Of a DNA stretch of 64,000 nucleotides, positions 39,421 to 50,681 are shown piece after piece. The number at the start of each line of letters is the position of its first letter. Positions within the stretch are counted from its first letter, which is position 1. The stretch lies in the NCBI GenBank assembly GCA_020310875.1, contig CM035432.1, positions 98,030,512-98,094,511 on the forward strand, given 5' to 3'. Position numbers and translations under genes: made by a program. This DNA comes from Ceratopteris richardii. Lineage: Eukaryota; Streptophyta; Polypodiopsida; Polypodiales; Pteridaceae. The notes beneath the pieces are model-generated. The model was not told where the DNA came from. It saw only the letters and a list, made by a program, of their open reading frames with translations, and ran no database searches.

Positions 39421-40975
39421 ATGGATAAAAGTAGTGGTGTATTTCGTATGTTAGCTGTTCAGGATAAGTTGGACAGTACCAATTACCCATTATGGGCTTA
39501 TATGATGCGTTATGTGTTGGTTGCAAAAGGACTATGGAATCTTGTGCAAGGTGTTGAAAACCTCATATTTCATATGGAAATATAGTTACTGAAGGTGATG
39601 CAAATGGCATTGAAGATGGTGATATTCTTCGTGTTCTTGTTCGTGTTATTGTTCCTACTACACCTATTATAAAGCAAATTTGTTGGGATGGCAGAGATGC
39701 TTAGGCACATGCATTGATAGCCTTGTTTGTCAAACGTGCCATTATTCCTCGCATTTGCTCTTGTAGAACAGCTAAGGATGCTTGCGATACACTTACCACT
39801 TTATACCAGGCAAGGAATGAGGCTCATGTTGCTTACCTCCGAAAAGAGTTGGAGAGTGAGCACATGAATGAATGAGATTCCATGGATAATTTCCTGACAA
39901 AGATCAAAAATTTGAAGGAACAACTCATTTCTACTGACGAAGTCTTGTTTGATACCTCACTTGTGCAAACTATTCTCAATGGTCTTCCCGATTCATATCA
40001 AATTTTTGCTTCTACTCTTCGATTGATGATGAACGGAAATTCAAATGCCTTAACGTTTGAGGAGTTAGTCTCTATTTTGTTGCAGGTAGATTAGTCTAGG
40101 TAGAACAGGTCCATCACGCATGTTGTAGATCAAGCTTTCCTGGCTAGTCAGAAGGGCAAAGGTAAACGGATGTCTTCTATTAGTAAGCATAAATCTGCTA
40201 ATTCTACACAATCAAAGAAGGATGATAGTAACGAGAAGAAAACAAAAAAGTTGAAATTGTTTTGCAAATACTGTAAAGAAAATGATAATGTCATCAAGAG
40301 TTGTCCAAAACTAACTGCTAAAGAGGCAAGGAAGAAAGAGGCAGGAATGGTTCTTGCAGAGGCCTCTACATCGAAAACAAAGTCTACTAATCATGTGCAA
40401 AATGAAGAATGGGCATTTACCACTGTTTGCCGTTATGACCCATCTTCTCATGAACAATGTATGTCTATAAGAGACTCAGATGTTTGGTACATTGATAGTG
40501 GGGCGACCAAACATATTACCTCATAGTGCAGTTTCTTCACTTCACTCAAGCTTGCCCCTACAAGGAATACTATCACATGCATGATCAACTCCTCTTATCC
40601 TATCATGGGAGTTGGTAAGATGATTTTGACTACTGTTGATGGTAGTTCTTTTACATTGTGGGATGCTTTATTTGTAACAGAGATCAAGAAGAATCTGTTA
40701 TCAATTTTAGCTTTAGCCAAGATTGACTTGGTTGTCAGATTTGTTGATGAAGATGTACAATTCATGGTTTGTCAAATGGCAATGTCTAGCTTTTGGAATT
40801 TTATGTCGTGGGTTGTATAAGCTCATAGACTATGAAAAATCTGTGAATGATTCAGCATGTGTAGTACACGATTCTCACACTTTGTCAGATGCAAAGCTTT
40901 GGCATGCACACTTTGGTCATCTAAATTTTGCTAGTTTGCTATGCTTGCAAAAATTTGAAATGCTATCCTCACTTG
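39421..40975 (+). pseudogene. gag, protease and pre-integrase of A3
   Basis: Gag begins MDKSSGVFRMLAVQDKLDST and continues through SLVQTILNGLPDSYQIFAST (39882-40094). The knuckle CKYCKENDNVIKSC lies at about 40263-40304, where His of the CCHC set is replaced (DN for HH). Protease DVWYIDSGATKHITS (about 40480-40526) keeps the catalytic DSG. The pre-integrase DAKLWHAHFGHLNFASLLCL ends at the deletion. Stops at several places. Confidence 0.88.
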
Positions 40976-41870
40976 CCATCATGAGAAGCATATTGCTGAT
41001 TTGAAGGTTGATCTACATGCCTCATTTGAGATGTCTAATTTGGGGCATTTGCATCATTATTTGGGCATCCAATTTATGCAGGTTGATGGCAAAATAACTC
41101 TGTGTCAAACAAAATATATTGACACATTATTACAGTGTTTTGGTCTTGAAGACTGTAAACCCATTGCCACTTCGATGAAGATAGGCTTATGATTGAGTCT
41201 TCATGATGATGAAGATGCATTTGATGTTGTTCTCTATCAGCAGGCTGTTGGATGCTTCATTTACTTATGCGTTACTCGACCAATTATTCAGTTTGCTATC
41301 TCATAGATGAGCAGGTTTATGCATTGCCCACGTGTCAAGCATTGGTAGGCGGTTAAGCACATCTTTTGATACTTGAGTGGTACCTGACTACTTGGATTAT
41401 TTTATCCTAAGACGGGATCAATACTGCCATATTTACATTCTTTTTTTGACTCTGGCTTGGCTAATTGCAATGACACTCGTGTGTCCACCAATGGTTTTTG
41501 GTTCATGCTTGGTAGTTCATGCATATCTTGGTTGAGCAAGAAGCAGCCTATTGCAAACACTTCCAATTGTGAGGTTGAGTATAGGGAACAACTTTTGACT
41601 GTGTGTGGGTTAGAGGCCTTATGGCTTATTTGGGTCTTGGTCAGTCTTTTGCCACCACCACCTTCACTGACAATCATAGCGCATTGGCAATTGCAAGGAA
41701 CCCTATGTTCCATGCTATCACGAAGCACATTGATGTGCACTATGATTATATCAGGGAGAGGTTCTCTACTGGAGAGATCAGTTTGGCATATATGCCCACA
41801 TAGGAGAACATTGACCTTTTCACAAAGGCTCTGCCTAGGGAGAAGTTTGAAGCTTTCCGCAAAGCTTAGA
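40976..41870 (+). pseudogene. Late RT and RNase H of A3
   Basis: After the deletion the sequence resumes inside RT at HEKHIADLKVDLHASFEMSN (3' of the YVDD box, which is lost). It runs through YIDTLLQCFGLEDCKPIAT and RNase H (DTRVSTNGFWFMLGSSCISW, 41457 on; HSALAIARNPMF and IDVHYDYIRERFSTGEISLA at 41603-41803). The copy has the RNase H C-terminus that A1 and A2 lack. Confidence 0.88.
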
Positions 41871-41950
41871 GATTACTTCCTTTTGGGGATCCACATAGCT
41901 TGGCACTTCCTTATACATGAGTGCTAGCTCATTGTTCACCGCATCACTCT

Positions 41951-41961
41951 TTTGGGGGATT
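41951..41961 (+). other. Polypurine tract of A3
   Basis: TTTGGGGGATT directly precedes the 3' LTR and is the plus-strand primer. Confidence 0.7.
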
Positions 41962-42192
41962 TGTTGATATATTTAGGTAGTGATGTGTGAACACATTAGG
42001 ATTGTCGAGGCACTTTTTTCCCTCTTTAGGAGGTTTTTTCTCTTGGCTTGTACACATGCCTATAGCTCTAACAGGTGACTTATCTTTGTACATTCTAGTG
42101 GTTATACATCCAGTATTGTGTGTTGTGATCCAAGCTTCTTCTTCTTCCTTGTGCTCTTCGCATGCATTCGTAGACCTCGAACTCGAACAACA
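41962..42192 (+). repeat. 3' LTR of A3
   Basis: 231 bp, TGTTGATATATTTAGG to CTCGAACAACA. Confidence 0.92.
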
Positions 42193-42196
42193 GTGA

Positions 42197-42310
42197 TATT
42201 TGAAGAGTTGGTTTTTTTTCCTACAAGAATATCACTCTAAACAAAATATAAAAAGTCCACTATGCATGTTATAGATCAAGCTTTTGTTGGTAGTCATAAT
42301 GGAAAGGTTG
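42197..42310 (+). mobile_element. gag fragment of a diverged copia, right of A3
   Basis: TTTGAAGAGTTGG, CTACAAGAATATCA, AAAAGTCCACT and ATCAAGCTTTTGTTG match the left flank 38776-38890 in order. The flanking gag is therefore duplicated around A3 rather than split by it. Confidence 0.75.
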
Positions 42311-43182
42311 AAAGGGGGCACGGGGTTTGGGTAGGAGAAGTTCTTTTTGGTCAAACCTAGACATGAGGTTTGTACATAGTCAAAGATTTGAGATATCCTC
42401 TAAGAGCAATCACATAGTGAGCGATGTATATACCGATGGCCAACAACAAAAGTAGGATCATGACAAAATTGAAGGAAGCAATAGGAGTTAAAATGAAGCA
42501 AAGAGAAAGAGAAGAACAAAGATGAAGGAGCTAGGAGAATAGAAGAGAAAAGATTGAAAGAGATTTTGTACCAAGAAAAGATCATCACATTCTATGATTA
42601 GTTTATCATCGGCATCATCATCTACCTTTCCTGCCAATGTACCAGAAAAAGATTTTGTACCCAGGAAAGATTTTGTATCGGAAAACATCATCGCATTCTG
42701 TGATCAGCTCATCATCCCCATCATTGTCTACCTTTCTTGCCAATGTGCAAAATTGTTTTAATTATTACCATTATCAATCATACACTATTGTTTGTTTCCT
42801 TAGGGCATGTTTTCTTTGTTCTTATTTATATGCTTAAGCTGTAATGTTTCGGACTTTTGTTTTTAAACACTTTTGATGTTCCTCAACATTTCAATATTGA
42901 CTTAGAGTAAGGGGATGGATTAAATGCAGTTATATTGATTTAACAATACAATGCACTTTTTCTAGTTTGAATCTCCCTTATCACAGAGTTTTCAAGATCC
43001 GAGTTACTTCAAGTGTAGTAAACAACCACTCAGTAGACTACTATCACATATCACTAACAAAACATACACGATTATCACTCAGCTTGCAGGTCGCTTCACA
43101 TAGATTAATTTCCTTCAATAAGAACTTTACAACATTCATTTGATATTTTTCTTACATTTGCAAAAAATTTCAAAAATAGAAT
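42311..43182. repeat. Unrecognised spacer with a 107-bp tandem duplication
   Basis: AGATTTTGTA...ATCATC-CATTCT-TGAT...CTACCTTTC-TGCCAATGT occurs at 42561 and 42668. The rest has no supported gene. Confidence 0.8.
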
Positions 43183-43411
43183 AGTTGGAGTTCAACGTCT
43201 ACAAAATCACACAAAGAGCACAAGGAAGAAGAAGAATCTTAGAGCACAACAGAACACTTAATGAATTAACAAGTGAATGTATGAAGATGAGTGACCCATT
43301 AGGGTTACAGGCATATATACAAACAAGGGGAAATTAACCTCCCAAAGAGGGAAAGAAGTGCCCTAGGGTCCTAAGTGTGTGCACACACATCACTATCAAA
43401 ATTTATCAACA
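43183..43411 (-). repeat. 3' LTR of A5
   Basis: 229 bp. On the minus strand TGTTGATAAATTTTGATAG to CTCCAACT. The polypurine-like AGGGGATT (minus, 43412-43421) precedes it. Confidence 0.88.
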
Positions 43412-43499
43412 AATCCCCTTGGGAGTGATGGAGGCAACAAGGAGCTGGCACTCATATATAAGGAAGTGTCAAAATATGTGGAAAAAGATTAATCCACAA

Positions 43500-44885
43500 A
43501 AGGAAGTAAGCCCAAAGCTTTGCCAAAAGCTTCAAACTTCTCCTTAGTTAGAGCCTTTGTGAAAAGTTTTGCAGCATTATCCTATGTGAGCACATATGCC
43601 AAACTGATCTCTCCAGGAGACAACCTCCCCTTGACATAATGATAGTCCACCTCAATGTGCTTAAAGTGAGCATGGAAGACATGGTTCCTAACAATTTCCA
43701 ATGCGCTCTAACTCTCAATGGAGATGGTGGTGGAAAAAAAACTGACAAACACCTAGATCAGCCAAAAGGATTTTGAGCCACACACTCAATAGTTGCTTTG
43801 AAAGTAGCCCTATACTCAACCTCACAACTAGAAGTGGCCACAATAGGTTGCTTCTTGCTCAACCAAATATGCATGAGCTACTAAGGATGAAGAAAAACCC
43901 AAAAGCAGACATACGAGTTTCATAACAACCAGCCTAGTCTAATTTTGAAAAAGCATTTAAATATGGCAGTAATGATCCCCCTTGGGATAAAACAATCCAA
44001 GTAGTTGGATACCACTCAAGTACCAAAAGATGCACATAACTACTTGCCAATGATTGACACCCTTGGGCAATGCATAAACCTGCTTATCTAGGAGACAAAA
44101 AATTGAATATCATGCAAAGTTATACATAAGTAAATCAAGCATCCAACAACTTTTTGATAGAGAAACACATCAAATGCAGCTCCAACATCATGAAGACCCA
44201 ACCCAAAACATGTTTCCATAGGAGTGGAAATAGTTTTGCAATCTTCAAGATCAAAACATTGCAATAATGTGTCAATATATTTTGTTTGACACAAAGTTAT
44301 TCCCCCATCAACTTCCATATACTAAATGCCCAAATAATGATGCAAATGCCTCAAATATGACATATCAAAATAAGCATGCAAATCAACTTTAAATTTATAA
44401 ACATGCTCCTCATTAGGACTAGTAAGGAGCATTTCATCAACATATACAACGATGATCAAAAGTACATCGTATGCATGCTTAACACATAAAGTGCTCTGAG
44501 TTGGACTGTGCCAAAACCATGTGCAATCAAGTAGGCATGTATCTTTTCATACCAAGTATATGGTGCTTGCTTCAAACCATATAATGCCTTTTTCACTCTA
44601 CACAATTAGTTTTCATGCCCTTTTTTCACAAAAAAAAAAATTCATACCAAGTGCATGGTGCTTTCTTCAAAACATATAATGCCTTTTTCAGTCTACACAC
44701 GTAGTTTCCATACCCTTATTGCACAAAACCACGAGGTTGAAATACATACACTTCTTCATGTAAGTCACCATTGATAAATGCAATTTTAATGTCCAACTGA
44801 GGTACATTCCAACCGTGATGATTTGCAAGTGCGCAAATGTTATGATAGTGATCAATCAACATATGGGAGCAAAGGTCTCATCATC
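43500..44885 (-). pseudogene. RNase H and RT (part) of A5
   Basis: The minus strand matches A2/A3 RNase H (43548-43990), KYIDTLLQCFDLEDCKTIST (44318-44088) and the RT thumb. The YVDD box lies in the decayed part near 44430-44450. Near 44546-44740 a 95-bp segment of RT is duplicated in tandem (CATACCAAGT at 44548 and 44643), which destroys the frame. Numerous stops. Confidence 0.82.
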
Positions 44886-45169
44886 AATGTTGTGTGGATT
44901 ACTCGGTGGCACTCTCTACATGGAAGAGCACCTCATGAGGATGAAGGTAGCATGTCAATGCACTTACATGCTGCAAATCCTCCAGGCATGACAAGAGGGT
45001 AAGAAGGCCTTTTATCATGATGCTAAGGTCTTGATCTATAGATCCCCTATCAAATAGGGCCATGCAGCCTATGAGGTCACACTCAGAGGAGTAGTGTGGA
45101 ACTACAATGGAACTACAATGGAACTACAATGGAGCACTTTGGATGTGACTAGATAGGCTCAAGGAGATC

Positions 45170-46071
45170 TTGGAGTCCCACAACTTTGCATGCATCACAA
45201 AGACTCACGAGAGCCCAAACACAGTCCTCCCTTGCATAGTAGGTTTTTAGCGGGCATCCACATTTTGGACAATGATGTGGAAGAGTATAGCATGAGGTTC
45301 GGGTGGCTTCACCATCACATTCAAACAGGAGCTATAGAATTGGATCCACATCACCGACCAAGATGAGGAGGCATCCTACATGCGGGTACACATGGAGATA
45401 ACAAGAGAGAGGTGGGTCTGCATAACAATTTGCTACTTCCCACCACAAGGATCTCGATACACTCGACATGATTGAGAGGAGTAGTGGTGAGATAGTGATT
45501 CTCCCTACACCACAATCTTGGAGGAGATACTACACTATAGCACTTTGGGTGAGGTCTTCCTTATGGGGGACTTCAATGAATGCACACAATCATGCTAATG
45601 TGAGCCATATGACATGGAGCAACCATTGATCATGAGGAGCAAGGGGCAGAGGATATGGGGACCAATCGAGTAATAATAGGCAGGGGCCAAGACACCACAG
45701 GGTGTAGAAGAAACCTTGAGCTTGGCAACTACCACCATCTCCTTATTTATAATGGGATGCATCGGTGGCTAGGTTTCGATGGATGGAGATGCTTTTCACA
45801 TGGAGGAGATGAGAACACAATCAACTACATCTTAGGTACCCTGTCTAGGACATGGCCTTCACTTAGAATTGGTCGATGTCCACTTGATTCCGGTCACACT
45901 TTTATCATGTTCACACTCTCATCTCCCCTTCCACTAGACCCCCTCCCACTCACCGTACCACATACCATGATACACTTCATGCGCGAGCTCTCACATGTCT
46001 ACGCACACCATTTATGCACCCTCCTACTCTCCCTAGATCCTATCTCACCCCTCAACACACTCACCTCATAG
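45170..46071 (+). pseudogene. Endonuclease of LINE copy B
   Basis: Fragments in changing frames read SHNFACITKTHES (N-terminal catalytic Glu region), RWVCITICYFPPQGS (about 45411-45453), then NYHHLLIYNGM and NTINYILGTLSR (45655-46071). This fits an exonuclease-endonuclease-phosphatase domain. Three tandem 12-bp units (AACTACAATGGA) occur at about 45102-45137. Confidence 0.65.
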
Positions 46072-46179
46072 ATCACTGCTATCTTAAATGACTCAGCTCT
46101 ACATAGCTTTCCCCACAACACACACACACACACACACATCCACCATGCACAAGGTCCATGCCCCAAAACTGATGGTATG

Positions 46180-47460
46180 ATGCTAATTGTCAGCGGCTAC
46201 AAAAGCAGCTATGAGCATCGGAGCATACTGGGGAGATTAGACACATATAGGCAAAGCATCGCATGCAACACCTCACATGTCGAAAGAGGCAAGAATGGGA
46301 GGAGAGGTAGTACTGGAAAATCTATCCTCAGCTCATGAGCCGAGACAATGCAGTGGCATGGTGACATTTCATAGAGAGAAGATAGCAAACACCCATCTTA
46401 GAGCCAAACACATGGCACAGCTATGCACAGAGCCTATGCCATATTCCAGATGAGCTACCCATCCCCAAGCCACAAAGTTCATGGCCCACCACCTCTCACT
46501 TCTTCATACCAGCGATGGTGAGCCACATTATCACCCACCTACAGAATGCTAGAGCATGTGATCTGTTCGGTCTACAGGCAGAGCATCTTATCTATGTGTG
46601 CATGACTCTAGAAATGATCGTTGCCACCTGCTTCAATCGAGCACTAGCTGAGGGGATCCCTAACTCATGGATTGAGCACAACATAGTGCTCATCCATAAG
46701 TTAGGCAATGTTATGGATCCGGCCACAAACCGGACGATCATGATTGGCCTCACAATGGCCAAGTTATATGGGGCAGTTCTAGAGACATAGTTGAGATCCC
46801 TTGTTGAGGGGAAGGGTATCGAGGCTCCAAGACACGCAAGATTTAGATAAGATTACTCTACGATAGACCACATCTTCACTATAAGATACCTGATCAATGA
46901 GGCACAAATGAGGAAGAGGAGATTATGCTTTTGCTTTGTGGACTTCCACAAAGCCTTTGACATTGTTCCCATGGAGTGGATCTTGAGATGTCTATTCAAT
47001 ATCAAGGCCTCATACGAGATGATATGGGGGATCTACACTCTATATGAGAGAGTATTAGGCAGAGTCTGATGTCCAAGCAGCCTATCCAATTGACTTGCTA
47101 ACACCATCAAGGTGAAGCAAGGATGCCCTCTCATGCTGTTTATGTTTGGTCTATACATTGATGAGATGGTGGACTTCATATGGTAGCAAGGAGGAGAGGG
47201 CATTGAGTTAAAAGGGACTACTATCCACATTCTTTTATAGGTTGATAATATTGCCCTAGTTTCAGAGTCTATAAAGGTTCTAAAGCATCACCAACATGAC
47301 CTAGATGACTTTTGCACACATAAAGGGATATCAGTGAACCTTAATAAAACCAACATTCTGATTTTCCATAACATAACCATAGGTGAAGGGACATAGTTCT
47401 TTTATGGCGGCAGGTGGACCCATCGAGGTAGTTGGATTATATGTTTACTTGGGAGTGACT
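46180..47460 (+). pseudogene. Reverse transcriptase of LINE copy B
   Basis: 46515-46790 reads VSHIITHLQNARACDLFGLQ, AEHLIY and DPATNRTIMIGLTMAKLYGA. CFVDFHKAFDIVP lies at about 46930-46970 and VKQGCPLMLFMFGLYIDEM at about 47111-47166. The YADD position (47238-47249) reads stop-V-D-N. The enzyme is dead. Confidence 0.8.
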
Positions 47461-48480
47461 TGAGAGACAGTGCCACCACATATATTTTTAGGATCCTCAC
47501 ACAAAGGGGTGGCTCTTTGACACTTTGGTTACCCCAACACTCATGTATGGAGGAGCCATAAGGGGATTAGGATTAGCCACCTGAGTATGGAAAATAGTGG
47601 AGATGTAGATTCTCATGATTGCAAGACTCATGTGTAGTAAGCCTTAGTATCCCATCATCAGGGTAGAGCCTGATGCACCACCGATGCTAATAGAGGCACT
47701 CTTCTAGACAATATGCTTATTACACAAGATCTAGAGCATGGACAAAGAGCGCTTCAGCTATAGACCTTTCCAGGCATCATACAACATGGTGCTAGCAGGA
47801 GACACCTCCTTATAGTACACAAAGACATGAGATTGGTTGGCCCACCATGGATTTGACATAGATAGATTGCCACCAATATAGTATGCCTCCTAGCCCCCAA
47901 CCTATTTGTTCTTCCACCAGGAGAGGAACAGGATCATTGTTCAGTAAATATGGCATACATACATACAGAGGATGTGAACAAGCCTGAGGGATACATTGCC
48001 ACTAAAAAAAGATCTAATACCACAAGCATTTTCTCCATATCTCAAACTGGGGCTTCATTCAGACTCCACACTTCATGCAAACATAACTACCACACCACCT
48101 CTATGCTATCATTAGTTAGGTTCAAGTTTCATCACATCAACTCAAGATCGAGAGGGGTTGGGCCATAGGATTCCCTAGAGAGGAGAGGTGGTGCAAAGTA
48201 TCCCACATAAAGATAGACAGTGAGGAGCACTTGGTTACAAGATGCCCAACATACTAAGGCCTATGAGCATAGTTCCACATAGAGGAGTCATTGCAGTTGT
48301 GCATGACCGTAGGAGACCAACAGAGGATGGGATGCTTCCTCACAGTGGCATATGGAAGATGAGAGTAGATGTTATATCCAAGACATCAGCCATAGATGGG
48401 GTACCCAACATACTATCACTCAATTCTTGCAATGAGTTGGGTTACATTGGACGGACGTGCCTCCTAGAGGCATAGGGCTC
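47461..48480 (+). pseudogene. C-terminal region of LINE copy B
   Basis: Degenerate connector homologous to 1710-2949 of copy A (GWLFDTLVTPTLMYGG near 47504). KIDSEEHLVTRCPTY near 48205-48250 corresponds to the CCHC motif of copy A, with the first Cys pair lost. Confidence 0.65.
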
Positions 48481-48922
48481 ATGCTCTAGTGGGTAGCAAC
48501 ACAGAGAGTGCGATGTTGGCCATGCATGGTTGGGTATCGATGACCACCGACTACATCAAGAGGATATCTCATGCATCAGGATAGCTCAGGACCACATGAT
48601 GGAGCAGAGGCACACCACCACCCCCTCGACAACCATCTTTCAAGAGATATTCGGACCGCTATTGATGTACCACACACTTCACCCACCTCCACACATCATT
48701 AGTAGTTAGGGTATACACATTCACTCCCCATGGGTCCCCCCTGTATAAGGTGGCCATTATCTACAGAGTTAGAGCCATACTTCCCCCATTCACCAGTACC
48801 TCCTCATTACTAGGTACATCATTTTCTTGTTTTCACCCTACATAATTTTGTGTGGTGAGTATTTTTTTTTTCTTTTCATTTCTACGTAGAAATGACCACA
48901 ATTGTACATGGTTTTGTTTCAT

Positions 48923-48940
48923 AAGCCAATTTTGGCCTTT
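48923..48940 (+). other. 3'-terminal stem-loop of LINE copy B
   Basis: AAGCCAATTTTGGCCTTT within TTTTGTTTCATAAGCC is the counterpart of 3283-3298 in copy A, one stem base changed. Confidence 0.55.
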
Positions 48941-48978
48941 GGAAGAGATTAATATAATCTTCCTTCTTCCTTTTTTTC

Positions 48979-50231
48979 TTGAGCATAACCTTGGCAACAA
49001 GCCTAGTCTTATATTTGTCAAGTTTTCCATCAGACTTGCATTTCAGCCTGTATACCCATTTAGTGCTAATGGCCTTTTTGCCTGAAGGCAAATCACATAA
49101 AAACCATTCTTCATAATACCATCATCTTCTGATTGCCATATAATTTTTTGAATTTTTTGCTTCAACAAAAGAAAGAGGCTCATTATTATCGCAAAGACTA
49201 GAGGATGCTATTTGCATAGCAATCTGATGCAGAAGAAGCACTAGGAGATCCTGAATGAGTGTAATATGAGTATGAGCATGAGTATGAGATCGTGAATGAG
49301 CTGCATGCAATTTGCTCTCTATCATAGTCTACACCTGCCATTTAGGCATATTTTTTGCATCCTCTATATCAACCCTCTCATCAACAAGTGCATCACCTAA
49401 GTTTGCATTAGAAATGGAATGATCTGCATCATTATTTGAAACCTATAAAGGCTAAGAAATTGCCTCATTAGGTCTAGAACTTGATTGTCTAGCTGTAAAA
49501 TGAGGAAGCAATGTGTCATACATATCTTTAGAGCTAATTGATGTCTCCTTAGTATATGAAAGGAATGGCTGAATTTCATCTTCCACAACGACAACAAGAC
49601 AAACCAAAATGTGTTTAGACTGTGGATGATACAAACGATAGCCTTTTCTTTCAAAATTGTACCCAACAAAAATACATTTCATTGCTTTATTATCCAATTT
49701 CCTACATTTTTATTCAAGCACTAATTCATATGCCAGACAACCAAAGACATACAAATGAGCAACATATGGCTTGCTACCATTCCAAGCCTCATATGGAGTG
49801 ATAGATTGCAGTGCTTGGGTGGGACACATGCAAAGTAAATATGCTACACTCATAACAACCTCAAGCCAAAAACTATGTGGTAAAGCTTGACTTTTGACCA
49901 TACACCTCGCTATCCCATGACAGACCTTTACTTTCTTTCAACAACTCCATTTTCTTCAAGTGTATATGACACTATACACTAATGTTTTATCCCAAAAGCA
50001 ACTAGAAATGCATTAAAATAAGAAGACATGCATTCGCCTCAATCAAAATGGAAGGTACCCTATTTTGATGCTCATAGATTTTCAACCATAATCAAAAAGT
50101 GTTTGAAGCACATAAATACCACTTCGATTATAGGACAAGAGGAGTTGTTAGTGCATTTGATAGTATTCCCTATAAGACCAAGCTCAAGTGAATTGAAGAA
50201 ACAATGTTGTGAGGTAATATGTTTGGTTTCT
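48979..50231 (-). pseudogene. pol 5' part of A5 (protease piece, integrase C-terminus, RT start)
   Basis: On the minus strand: protease-region DNA 50231-50125, a deletion, then integrase core remains with KMGTLRSD-like coding (50100-49950). SQALPHSFWLEVVMSVAYLL (49901-49710), KCIFVGYNFERKGYRLYHP (49697 on) and the RT start KKAISTKWVYRLK (49091-48979) follow. Frames are broken repeatedly. Confidence 0.82.
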
Positions 50232-50261
50232 CAGGCTCATGTTGCTTACCTCTGAAAACAG

Positions 50262-50675
50262 TTGGAGAGTGAGCACATGAATGAAGGAGATTCCATGGAT
50301 AAATTTTTGACAAAGATCAAAGGTTTGCAGGAGGAGTTGATTTCTGCTAATGAAGCCTCGCCTCATAGTTCACTTGTGCATACTATTCTGAATGGCCTTC
50401 TAGATTCATATAAGAGTTTTGCTTCTACTCTTCAATTGATGATGAAAGGCAATCCAAATGCCTTAACATTTGAGGAGTCAATCTATGTTCTATTGTAGGA
50501 AGATCAGTCTAGGGAAAACAGGTCCATCATGTGTGTTGTAGATCAAGCTTTCCTGGCTAGTCAGAAAGGCAAAATAAAATGGAGCTCATCTACTAGTAAG
50601 CAGAAATTTGTTAATTCTACACAATCAAAGAAGGATGATAGAGATGAGAAAAAAATAGAAAAGCAAAAAAAAAAA
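50262..50675 (+). pseudogene. gag fragment of A4
   Basis: ESEHMNEGDSMDKFLTKIKG and SLVHTILNGLLDSYKSFAST (50262-50498), then DQAFLASQKGK and a Lys-rich run. The zinc knuckle, protease and integrase are deleted. Confidence 0.85.
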
Positions 50676-50681
50676 TTATAA

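Larger units (their letters stand above)
38918..42192 (+). mobile_element. Copia family A, copy A3 (both LTRs, internal deletion)
   Basis: A 5' LTR lacking its last ~40 bp and the primer site, gag, protease, pre-integrase, then a deletion at about 40975 to the late RT, RNase H, a polypurine tract and a 231-bp 3' LTR. The two flanks do not form a target-site duplication (GCATT versus GTGAT). Confidence 0.92.
44886..48975 (+). mobile_element. LINE copy B, nested in copia A5
   Basis: About 4.1 kb containing endonuclease, RT, C-terminal motif, 3' UTR and the same terminal stem-loop as copy A, ending in a pyrimidine-rich tail (CTTCCTTCTTCC, T7). Insertion replaced about 20 bp of copia RT sequence between AAAGGTCTCATCA and GCATAACCTT, so there is a small target deletion instead of a clear duplication. 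It gives the full order of the family, since copy A is cut by the window edge. Confidence 0.85.
43183..50231 (-). mobile_element. Copia family A, copy A5, split by LINE copy B
   Basis: From the left: 3' LTR, polypurine tract, RNase H and RT up to 44885. LINE B is then nested at 44886-48975. The RT start (48979-49130), the linker and integrase C-terminus (49130-50120) follow. A deletion to the protease region (about 50125-50231) comes next, where the copy ends against plus-strand copia A4. More decayed than A1/A2. Confidence 0.9.

Noticed and set aside
38913-42197. Target-site duplication around copia A3
   Set aside because: The 5-bp flanks GCATT and GTGAT differ.
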